DNA of 64,000 bases. Source: Paragonimus skrjabini miyazakii. Taxonomy: Eukaryota; Platyhelminthes; Trematoda; Plagiorchiida; Troglotrematidae. Position 1 is the stretch's first letter; each line of letters starts with the position of its first letter. Made by a program: the position numbers and the translations under genes. Below, piece by piece: positions 27,901 through 39,900 of this stretch. The notes under the pieces were generated by a model, which saw only the letters and a list, made by a program, of their open reading frames with translations, ran no database searches and was not told where the DNA came from. Location of the stretch: positions 98,488-162,487 of the forward strand of contig JTDE01001030.1 in the NCBI GenBank assembly GCA_014338405.1. Direction: 5' to 3'.

Positions 27901-30900
27901 GTCACCTGAGCTCCAACTCAAGAGACTAACCCGACTTAAACCATTTAGCCTGCTAGCGGCTGCCTTCATTCTCCTATACAGTTCAATCATTCCCTCGTTT
28001 CACACATTTAACTATTCGGCGACAAAAAGTGTTCGATCTGACAGACTGTTCGTTGAATTTATTAACACAACACATCTAACTGACTTGACACGTTTTACTG
28101 AATATGAGTTCATCGTTGCTTACTCGTTAGTGCCAACCAATACGGGCGATTATACACACATGTCGACGTTCGATTGTTTGAATACGGTTCTACTTCTCCA
28201 TTTTTGCATGGCTGAGTTTCGTAGCCGTAGACTACTACGCGTCTTACAACCGCCTTACAAATGTAATAGTTACACTTCAAAGAGATCTCTCTGTCGCCAG
28301 AAGCTCCAGATTAGTAGAAACTTCTCTATTTTATGTCCCATTTATTATTGCCTTCGCTACCCCTGATGCAGACTGCCACGTACACAAACTTGCAAAAACT
28401 TCCATAACTTCATTACCAAACATTATGCCTGCGTAAATACAGTAGCATTTTTTCAAGCGTGATACTTATATCTTAGCTGAGCTTGCGTCTAGGTAGTTTT
28501 TCACAATAATTACTCCACTAATTTAATTTTAGTGAATTTACGCTCGTTATTAGCATTGTTTAGAAATGAACTGATTTGTTCATAAGAAGTGTTGCGGGGT
28601 ATTGAGCAGCGTCTGCTGATCATATCAATGTAGATTGGGGTCCTTTTACCACAAACTTTTTGGTCATAATATCCGTTCTGAAGACAACCGTTTGGAAATG
28701 TGAATAGCCTCAATGTACATCTTTAGGTACAGTGTTTTACGGTGTGTGTCCTTGAATTGAACCACACCAGCGGGATGTAGGTAAATTCAAACACATCAGT
28801 CTTAATAAAAAGCGTTGTCGTATAGACTGAATATCACTCATAATTGATCGCAACCGTCGCATTCCCATAGACTTTCCAGTCGGCTCCTTTCGAAAAGAAA
28901 CACTAGACTCGAGTTTCGTTATCATTAGAGCTCGTAAGTAGTGCATATCCTTGCCAAGGCCGGGAACAGAACTCTGGCCACGCTTTCATGAGACAACCAT
29001 GTTGACCACTCACATTAGGCACGACCGAATTATCACACGTGAACAATGATTCGATCATGCTTGATGTGAAGTCAGTGGTGCAGTGGTCAACACGGTTGCT
29101 TCATGAAAGCGGTGCCGAAGTTCTAGTTCCGGCAGTGGTAAGGATATGTATTACTGAAGAGCTCTAATGAGATCGAAACTCGAGTCTAGTGCTTCTTCTC
29201 GAAAGAGGCTGGCTGGAGCGTCTCCGTGAATGCGACGGCTTTGATCAATTATGAGTGATGTTCAATTTATATGACAATCGATGAGCTCTACTACTCATCC
29301 GTAAAAACGTTGTCTATAAGACTGATGGTCTAGTGTATAATGGCTGCAACTTGTTAACCCCAAGGCTTCCGAAATCAATCTCGTTCAAACTATCACAACT
29401 TGAGATCTAACGAATATGAAATCGATAGGACCTCTTTCCTGGTTTCATACTCAGCGTCTTGGAGCACTGTGCAAACTGTACATTACTAGTGAGCATCATA
29501 AACGCCAGAATAACGACGACGTTTTCCGCTCGTACTGAGCGAGTGAATCAGACATTCCACGAAGTCAGTTAAATACATCTCTCTACAGGTTAGCAAGCCC
29601 CGAGTAGTTTGCTCCTGTGAAGCAGTACTGAAGTAGTGAACGTGTCAGCCGACACTTAGAAGACGTGAGTGTGTAGCAGTTATATTGAATAATGTTAACA
29701 CCTTAAGGCCATAGCCAGTAACACCTAGCAACATTGCTGGTTATAGGGACATCAACAAGCTACAAGTAAATTGTATTATTGGCCTCGCTACCGGTGGTGC
29801 CCATGTGATCGATAGTTTAGTAAATAGGCTTGTGTTGTGAAGAGTTACCGGTTCGAGTTTTGTTCAGACTGTCTCTGACTAGTGAGTCCGAACGAGGACG
29901 AAACCGATCGTGGAGCTTCTTTCCGAAGAGTGTTCGGCGTGACTATCTGTTCAGACTAATAGGTGGTGAGCCAGCTACACGTAGATATGCAACACTATCC
30001 TCGGAATTTCTAAGCAGGTTTTGATTAAATGTATGGCCTCTTCAACCAGAGTGAGAAGTCATTAACGTTGAGGGCTTCGATTAAAGTTCACTATCTCAGC
30101 TTGAGTCGATCGGACAACCTAAGCACCACTCACAAGTGATTGTGACCGAAGATTTGGATGTGATGATATGACCACATACAACGTAAGGTCAGTCGAGTTG
30201 TGTTCACAGTGCTCAAATAAGGTTGAGGTTTGAGTTTTTCGATCTGACCTGAACAGTAATGAGTGAACCTTAATAGTAGGCTGAGTTATGTCTAAGTTTA
30301 TATTGCTAACGCTTCATCGGAACGTGTCATTTTTACTCAAATAACGGCCCCATGATCTGTCAGCTTTGTTCGCTCTCCTCCCGATTAGTATTTACCCCTT
30401 ATTGTTTCATGGGTGCAGTGTATGAGTACTTCAGACATTGCTATCCTTTTTTTGGTATGCGTTGCCAAAGATGGATCAATCACACTTGACTCTAAACTGT
30501 TCCATTTTCCATTGGTATATACACCTTCACGGTAACTTATTAAAAACCCAGTACCAACGGGTCATTTTAATAGTTAGCATTGTCTACACTATGAGGTACG
30601 CTGGCCCAATCTTTTGTGTCTTACTTACGATTTTATTCACCTACCCTCTTAACCATTACATTCAAGCATGTTAACATTAGTTCAGATGCCATTATTAACT
30701 CCGTTCATTATGGTCATGTACGAGGACGCGACCGATCGTGGGCTTCTTTCCGAAGGATGTTCGACATGACTATCTAATCAGACTAGTAGGAGGTGAACTA
30801 GCTACACGCCATTTCGCGTTTTGCTAAGTACTTCAGAATGCGCTTCGCAGCCTCAAAATGCCTCTGCAAGATTGCTGTGATTACGTAGATTTAGCGTTAG

Positions 30901-33900
30901 ATAGTGAAACCATGGAGGTTGTTGACCCGTTTGTATACCTGGGAAGCTGCATTAGCGGCAGCGGAGGTGCAGATAATGAAATAGACGTGCATATCTCTAA
31001 GGCTAGGACAGTATTCGTTAATCTGAGGCACCTGTGGCGACAGAGAAGTATCTCTCTTAGGCTTAAGGATTACCTGTATGAGGCGACAATAAAGGCTGTA
31101 TTACTTTACGGCAGCGAAATCTGGCCGCTCAGGATAGACGACGTGAACCGTCTTCGGGTATTTGACCACCGATTTATGCGTTCACTCGCTCGTATCGGGT
31201 GGCATCAGCGAGTGAGCAACAAAGCGGTTAGGAATCGGATATTTGATAGTGATTGTCAAACGAGTTCTTCTATTTAATGTTTATATTTGTACCGATTTAC
31301 ATGGCTAGATCATGTACTAAGGATGTCAGCTAGTCGTTTGTCACGCCGAGCACTGTTTGCCGATGCTCCGGCTGACTGGCGTAAGGTGTGAGGTGACATA
31401 TGATGACCTGGCGTGGAGAAGTAAAGTCGTTCATCAAAGGGTTGGGCACTAGATCTGGTTCGCCTCCCAGGCTGGGGCTGGTGGCTAGAGACGTTAGGTG
31501 AATTGGTGGTTAATTGGACCCAGTGGCGTGAATGAGTGAGTGCACTTAATGACGCTGGGCAGCCCTAAGGAAACTGTCTTGTTGATGATGCCTTACTTTC
31601 ACTTATAGCTCGGTTGTTTATTTGCGAAGTGTTTGCACTCTGATGTTGAATGTTTGAATATAAACGTAGCTATTTTTAGTAGTTAGGTCTCTTTCCTCTC
31701 CCTCTCTTTCCTTCTTCTCTCTTCCTGTATGGGGTTTTTTCCTTTGTGATTGTGTGGCAGTTAAACATCGGTGTGAACCACTGATGTATTGCTGTCTATG
31801 ATTATGTCATGCACGCCATAGTGAATTCCACTAACAATCTGACAAAAGTTAATATCATTCTTCACTTATTTGTGAGGCGTACACAAAGACGCCTGGTTCA
31901 ATCCAGTTTCGTTTCTGTCCACTGATTGTGCATGTGTCAGTGCATTGAGTGTTTCGTTGAAGGCCACCTAATAACAAACGGATCCTTCATACTTGTTTGT
32001 TTCTAGCCCAGATGACACTCGGAATCAAATGTAGTTGCTGGCTCCTGTTGTTTCGAATGCTGGATGTAGAATGATCAAAGTGCTCATCCAAAATGTTCTC
32101 AAGATGTACGGTTGGTTACTTGTATATTATCCCCCAAGAGTGCTAGGTTCTTGTTCGCCATCAGTGATACTTCAATCCTATGGCGTAACGAAAAATTCCG
32201 GTTTTTGTATTTTTTATGAACGCTATTATCTCTGTTGATTTGCATGTCTTTTTGCCATCCAATAGGTCCCTTATCTTATGCAAATCATGTTCACGTGAAC
32301 CTTCATCTAGCTGTCACGTATCAACAAATGGAAATTGATCCTCATGTTAATGGCTTGCCACTGATCTTTATGAGGATGACAAAAGGTTTGGCTTAAATGT
32401 AGCCGTTGATTCGTTTCAGTTGCGTAAATTTTCATTAACCAATCTCTGAACTAATTAGATGAAACTATTGGCCGCAATCTGACATATCTGACCCATAATA
32501 TCCGTTTTTGTACTGTAATCTTCAATTTGCATTTTTTAACTGCACAATTGTCTTTTTATGATATAGACTTCATGGAACTCCAGACGAACATGTTAGAGTT
32601 CTCCCAGGGCGTGAAGCGACATAACCTGCCCTACCGTGACTATCGCACGTTCTGTCTATTCACTCTTTTTCCCGAATTTCACTGTGAACTGATGGTGCCC
32701 GTGGATCCACACACATGCGGTTCCTGGCCGAGCTCGCACCCACCTGACTGGTCTACTACTCCCTCTTCCGACTGCGCCTCGTTTATTCCACCTCACCCAC
32801 TGCTTTCCCCTTTTACGGTGGGTAGTGACTCGTTCATGATGCCTGTGCACATTGTCCCGTTCTGTTTACCATGCTCGTTGGAAAAACTGGTACCCTCTGG
32901 TAACTACATATAATCGCTCTTGGTGCTATAATCTCTGCATCAAATTTTGTTAGCATGTTTTCAAGTGGCTGCGGGTTGATCTGATTCCACAGCTTGTGAA
33001 TATTTTTTTTCGGATCCTGTCTTTGGTCTCATTTCACAGATCTTCCTGCACATCCCTAATACAAATTGGATAGATCGATTGAAAAGTGCATTGGTCTTGT
33101 GTAGGTAAGCGACCAGATGGCCACATTACGTGAACGACGCTCAGTGTAGCTGGACTCATTCAAAAGGACATAAGCACCATCCGTTAGGCCCACCAGGATC
33201 TGGACGTATTTTCATTGTTAGTTGTCAGGGGTTTGTAAGTAAACCGCTGATCCTTAACGCGCACGAATTATTTTCGTTGTTTCTATCCTAGTCCCGACTG
33301 TGTTCTGCTACGGTCTCTAAAAATAGCCCAGTTCAGGCCTAGTAGCCTCCGTTAATTGGAATGAGGATGACAAACTCAGTTTAGAAACAACCAGCTTTAC
33401 GGTGTGAGAAAGTCAAGCAGTTGGAATACAAATCATCCTGTTACTTACACATACCCATAAGTAGTGTAATAAAATACGAATTTATTCGTCACATTCTGAA
33501 GCTGTGCTTAGCGAAATGCAGAATTGCCAAAAAGCTTTCGAGTTCGGTTTGATTGATAGATAAAATTACCTTAAATTGACTGGAAATGCCCAAACCTCCC
33601 TGTACTGATACCGTCACCCGGGTTCCTGCTGACAAGGTCAGCAAACACAAACACGAATATCCTCTACGATTTCGGAGTCAATCTATTTTCCCATCTCCTT
33701 TGCACTAGATGAACCCCAGAAGGCTCATATGTTCCTCCGTATTTTTATATACAAACTGAAAACGTAGACTTCTGTTTGTGGTTACGTTCGTTTCTTATGT
33801 GTTTTTTTTAAATTTCATGCATTTTTATCGCCTCGGTACAGCCTCTTTCAAATAACCATCAACTTTTCTGCAAGGGGTGTATGAAGCAGTAAAGAAATTG

Positions 33901-36900
33901 TGCCACCTTTTTTTCATCCTGGCTGACTTACTGTATTTGCGTGATGTCATTCTACCTTGCCACTTTCTTCCAGGTTCCAGCTGAATCGATGGACTCCGTT
34001 TCCAAGGCTATTTCATTATTCCACGCGTTGATTTGCAATCGAAAATTCCTCTGTCTGATGGTACACGTGATAGAAGAGGACGAACGAACAACCGCGCAGG
34101 ACAAGTCTCGATTGGCTTCGCTTTTGTGTGCCGCGCTTCAACCCAAGATGGAGCATCTCACGCGGTATGTTATGTAACTTTCTTTAAACCTGCCACTTTC
34201 ATCATCGTCTTGCTTTTTAATTCGGGGATATTCTTCTTACTCAGGACTACCTCTAGTCATCTCAACCACCCTTGTTTTTTCCTCATTTCCAGTCAAACGG
34301 TGATGAAATTCTTATCCCGAGAGTAAATAATTTACCGTGTTCAGTCATCTTATATCCTTGCATAGTTTTGCTTCACTATCATAAGGCAATTCATTCTGTT
34401 ACAGTAGCCATGTTGGACACTGGTCGCATTATTCTTCATTCGTCCTCCTCGGCATTATTTCCGGTCGGTTTTGAGTGTGTCAGCTTTCCTGTTCCGGTCT
34501 GTTTCCTCAACTTCTTGGGTTGTGGTGTTCACGTCAAAAAACCTCATTACATACTAGCAAACACATCTCTCTCATTAAGTCTACTGCTGACCGTGATCTC
34601 ACTGCACAATCTGTTCCTGGGATATTAGTCCCTCTTTCATTCATTTTACATAACACGTCCAACATAAGCATCGTTTAGTTAAACGAGTCGAACGTAATGC
34701 GGATACTGGGTTATTCCTGGACATGTTTGCGATGAACTCGATCTTACCATGGAATATCAGTTATTTCTGTGACGTTCTAATAACGAAATGCGACGTTAAT
34801 CATATGTATGTTATCCAAACCTAACGGTCCTAGAGGAATGTGTGATAACTAGGAGATTGTCAATTCTCCGCAGTCCGAAACTAAGTTGTCACTTAATAAA
34901 TTTGAAGGACGCAAAGATCGCCATCGTCCTTCAAATTTTCTAGAGAACATTATCAAAACGTGCTATTTGTGTAATGCCATTTGCGCTCAAAATCAGTCTA
35001 ATTAGAACTCACAGAATTCTAGCTTTCACTCTTCACTGTGCATTGTTGAACTGCCTTCTATCACTTCTCAAATGAAAGTCTTCCCCACTGTATGACGCGT
35101 CACCCTCAGTAGTAGGAAAAAGATGTTGATGGTTTTGGTGAATGTATGCAATCCCCCGTTTTGCTCCACTGTTTTTCGTAAGGAGTCTCAGAGTAAAGTG
35201 TGGTGTTGACTGTTAGCTGTTATGTCGTCTGAGAAGAATGCGATCAGCCTACGACATGTAGCCTTGGCAAATACTGCAGAGGGACTGTTGATACTGTGAG
35301 CTGGGTGAGAGGCGTTTTCCATCGTGACAGGTGTTCTTTGTTTATATACCGTTTCTGCTGAAGTCGATCACCGGATATTGTACAGGAGAAATTGTTGAAG
35401 ATTTCCATTACATCTCGTAAACAAAATTTAAACTTTTTGAGTGTCGTCCCCAGACATCTCGGTTATGCTTCACCTTCATCTAACTACGACTGGTTAGGCT
35501 GTGTGGTAATTAATAATCTACCCGACACTGTGCTGTGACACTGTGTTATCCACATGAAAACAAATTTTGGGTCGCCTAATTTTGTAGGTGATGAATTGTA
35601 GACTTACAAACTTGGTCGGTTAACTAGCCACTTTACGTATCGTACTGTTAAAATCAGTCATAGTTAATGTTTGTCAGTTAACTTACTCAAGTCAGCACTG
35701 TCTGGATAATTGATTAAACGCGCAGTTTCTCCCCTCACCTGATTTCTACTGAAGTACCGGTCACTTTTCACGTAATGACGCCGATGTGTACTGCATTACC
35801 CATAAAGAACACTTACAAATGGTTGGAATGTGTAGAATTAAATGCTTTGACCTCTTCCTAGTGGTACATAACCACCAATTTCGCCTCACTTACCAATTTA
35901 ATCTGTTTGGTATTTGCATATCCAGACCCTGTATATGTGGTTTGTTTCAATTCAAATGCGGCCGGTTGATCGCTGTTGGTTTCTCTTTCCTGTATCAACT
36001 TGTTTATAGCGTAATGTGTGATCTCATATCGGAAATGCTTCAGCGACTGCATAACCAAGGTGATAATCGATTACCCACAGCCTTTCGACGAGCAGAAACA
36101 GTCGTGGACAAGCTGGTCTCCAACTGGCTCTCGTTCTTGCTCTTCAACTTCATCAAGGTTAGTGGCACATTTATGTCTCTATCACTTTCACCACAGCTTC
36201 TATGTATTTTTGCCATTTCATGTTTTCGTTTTCTACACTGCTGATCGAATTCCATACGTTTACTAACCCTAGTTATTGCTAGTGGCTCTTGAACTATGGA
36301 CAATGAGTGGGTGATTGTCGAACACATGTCATTCCCGCTGTCACCCTTTGTTCGACAAGAATAGTAGTTATGCATTCGACGTTTGTCCGACACTCGCATC
36401 ACTGCCGTGATCGGCTCTCGCATCCATAGTGCATTGATCTGGCATTGGCTTCCCAAGTCCTGCTTGTTGTCTGCCTTGGGAGTTACTCGCACACGTGACC
36501 CTATCATATTATCTGCGTGCCACCACGTTCAAGTTCATGTGGATTGCTACATCTCAGACCATCATTTCAGCGTTGTTGAGATGAAGCTTGGCTCAATAGT
36601 GGAATAACGAAATCTGTCAACAGCGCCATACTAGCGCACCTGGTGGATTCCAATCATTATGTTAATGTGATGGATGCATTTCGTCCAATCTACCGGGTGA
36701 AGGTCACCCAGTCGAGGGCGGTGAGGCATAGGATTCTGTCCACAGCAGAAGCTATTGGAATTCGCCTGTTTAACCCACCCCTGTGCGTCCAGAAACGTTT
36801 TGTTCAGACTTTGGATCTGCCTTGGCCATCCCCCCACCCTGTTAGCCTGTCAAGAACCACTGTTCATGTGGGTACTTGATGCAGTATGACATTGAATTGA

Positions 36901-39900
36901 CTGACTTCATAAACCACCCGTCCATGTTTACTCCCTTCATGATTCACCTGTAAAATGTTATATAAATGTGATGTATTTAGCCTGACGATGAACCACTGAA
37001 AACGAGCTTGTTCGCTACACAGTATTTTTGATGACTACGCTGTGGATTTTTACGCGAAGTGAAATGCCTAGGTTTATCACACACTAGTGTTGTGCATGTT
37101 AAATGCGAAATCCTGGTCAGTGGTAAACTTATCAAAGAAAAGGTGACGGTGAGAGCATCCTGTGTCCTCCCGGTCATCCATTCATTATTCCCAGCGCAAG
37201 AAATAGTACCGGTAACCAGGGCTGTTAAGCACTCGAAGTTTAACCAGCAATGTAGGATACATGATCAACAATGTACGAAACGTGAAATAAATAGTATTTA
37301 GAATCTCTTCATGTCCGCTATAATGCACTATATTACTTGTTAATCAAGTCGATTCGTTCATGGCTTGTCTCCCTGCATTTCCCAGCTGTGTATCATTAGT
37401 GGTCTTACTTTAGCTATAAAACACGTTAACATGCGATCAGTTTTGCAGGTCAACTTGACCCTCCATAATTTTATACCGCCTATCGACCACAAAATCCGGA
37501 AACATGCGAACATCTATTTCAGTCAACCATATTCATCACGTGTTTCCTTCACTTCCATGAGTGCACGCATATGGTCACAAGCGAAAGTAGTTGAGCGTTC
37601 ACATGTGATAATTCGGTCGTGCCTAACGTGAGGTCAATGGCGCAGTGGTAAACACGGTTGCCTCATGAACAGCGTGGCCGTGGTTCTAGTCCCGGCAATG
37701 GCGAGGATATGCACTACTGACGAGCTGTAATGAGAGCGAGCGAAACTCGAGTCTAGTGTTTCTTTTCGAAAGGGGCCTACTGGAAAGTCTGTGGGAATGC
37801 GAAATCTGCGATTAGTCGTGAGTGATGTTTAATTTGAAGTCCCCATATTTGCTGAATGATCTGGAAGGCAACAATTTCGTTCGTTTTCTTTCTCAACCTG
37901 TCACTGTAAAAGTACCTTGCTGATTTATTTAGATTTGAGCTAATTGCTTATGTCCGCTATTAAACAGCCTGACCGTCGCTGAGAGACTCCTGCTACTTTC
38001 TGGCACATCAAGTCGATTCGTTCATGGCTGGACACCGTTTGCTCGAACACCACGTTTACGTTGCGACGTTTTCAGCGCTTGATTCATATCAATTCCGTTA
38101 TCCGATTACTCGTTACATGGAAGTGATTGTCTGGTCATTCTGAACACACACCTTATCGGATCACACCGTTCACATATTGACCATGTTCGTGCCCAGTTAA
38201 ACTAGCTAGGGTAATCATGGGAAAGGGCTGATTGCATCGCGGGAACTGGGCGACCAGGGTTAGGCACACATTTATCAGGTCAGTCTGACGGCTATTGCAC
38301 TGTTATGTAACGTGTGCTCAGTGTACAGGATACCTTTGTGACCGCATGATTTGCGTTCCGTTCATTTTAAAGCTATTACCTCCTTCACCCATGAATTCTG
38401 ACGCTTACGGTGGTTGGGCCACAGGTCACAAGAACGAATCACTTGTCTGACCGGTCGATCCAAACGGCCACTCACTCTCCTAAGTTTGGGTGATGTAATC
38501 GTTCAATCTCGGCATGTGAACAATCTTCTGAGCCAATAAACAACCAGGACGCAAACAACCTACTTGAACGCCTTACACATGTGTGCGCTTCATGTCGAAT
38601 GAAACGTTCACACGTGTCCCACGTTGGCGGACGACACATACAGCTGGGGGGATGGTGTAGTTGCACGAACGCACGCGTTGTGTGTGCAGCGCACCTTGAT
38701 TGGACAGACGTCAGTTGCAAGCCGTCGAGCCATGACACACGTTTGACAGCCCAGTCATTTTTCTCAGTCATAAGACGTCAGTTATGCGAACTGCTGTTCT
38801 GGGGAATTATCATGGGGCTTTTACAATTATATACGGTATATGCGTTTGATACATGGAAAATTAAAGCAAGTCAAATAGGTCATTAGAATCATAGACATGA
38901 GGCGGATCACAGTCTACTGGAGGGGGTTGGGGTGTTGGTAACTGTGTGGTATTACCACTAGGGCCTGTCGTGAGACTCATTCGGCTGTGTCAAGTGGTTC
39001 ACGCCTCCTTGGGTTCCAAGTGGCTGTGAAATAGTTGGCCAAGGGAGATGTAGGGCTCGCACGAGCTGTTTTTGGGCACACAGACAGGGGTTGTAGAGTC
39101 TAATGGCAATTGCCTCGCCATCTGACAGCTCTAGAGTTGGCTTGGCGAAACTTGTAGATGACTCGGAGGGCTTCATCCGGCTCAGTTTGATGGCCAGTGT
39201 CAATTAGCTGAGAACAGATTGCACTGGAAATGGGCTTTATCGAACCGTCCTGTTGGTTTCACACAGAATCCGGCGCACTGCTTGATGGTCATTCGGGGTA
39301 GGATGAGGAGAAATTGCGATCGACATTGTACCGGGAATGTGAGTACGGGCGGACATGTATGATTTTATCGATTTAATCCTCGTTAAGGTGTTTACATTTT
39401 CTGTAAACTGGCGGTTGAAGATGTAGAATGGAATTGGTTTTCTGTGGACGTTGCACAATGGTACCGAAAGGGTCAATGAATTCAACTGGGGGCATCCAGA
39501 AAATGCTAACTTACTCACGCGATAGTTTTGCGATATATTGAACGATCAAATAAATCTGGAGGTCTCTTTGATTCGAGCGGGGAGACTGCAACTGACGGTG
39601 AGTGGTGCCCAGGCTTTAGCAAACAGTGCCATCACCGCCAGTACTTCATCACTGACTGACACGGATGTTTCCATGCTACCCACCTGTGGCAAGAACATTT
39701 CACCCTGAATACTCATTCAACAAACGCGAATACCTTTCAGTCATAGAGAATTTTTGCACATTGCTACATATGGCAGACAGGTTGGAGCAGTTAACAAACA
39801 GACCCAGGTTGATGTATTTCGTTGTTGAAAAACTCGTACACATTGATCAATCTCATACCGACATGCTTCAATCTCCTAATTCATTATTCATTTAGTCAAC

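Larger units (their letters stand above)
26592..32566 (+). other. Plexin intron rich in repeats
   Basis: It holds the palindromic SINE A pair, two E repeats, a degraded SINE A and LINE L1. Two overlapping + frames (27,610-27,909 and 27,899-28,366) are long but show no family motif. I see nothing in 26.6-27.6 and 31.8-32.57 kb. Confidence 0.7.
32900..36009 (+). other. Two plexin introns around the 34-kb exon
   Basis: The introns 32,900-33,980 and 34,165-36,009 flank the exon at 33,981-34,164. Apart from the 14-base inverted repeat, nothing is recognised. Confidence 0.7.

Noticed and set aside
27610..28366. Two overlapping long + frames
   Set aside because: No motif and no splice fit. The second could have a hydrophobic start but is otherwise ordinary intron.
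36040..36507. 155-codon minus-strand ORF
   Set aside because: It is antisense to the plexin GAP exon at 36,010-36,157 and then runs into intron; no motif.
38472..38886. GC-rich opposed frames
   Set aside because: Both strands are open over the same bases with no motif; likely compositional.
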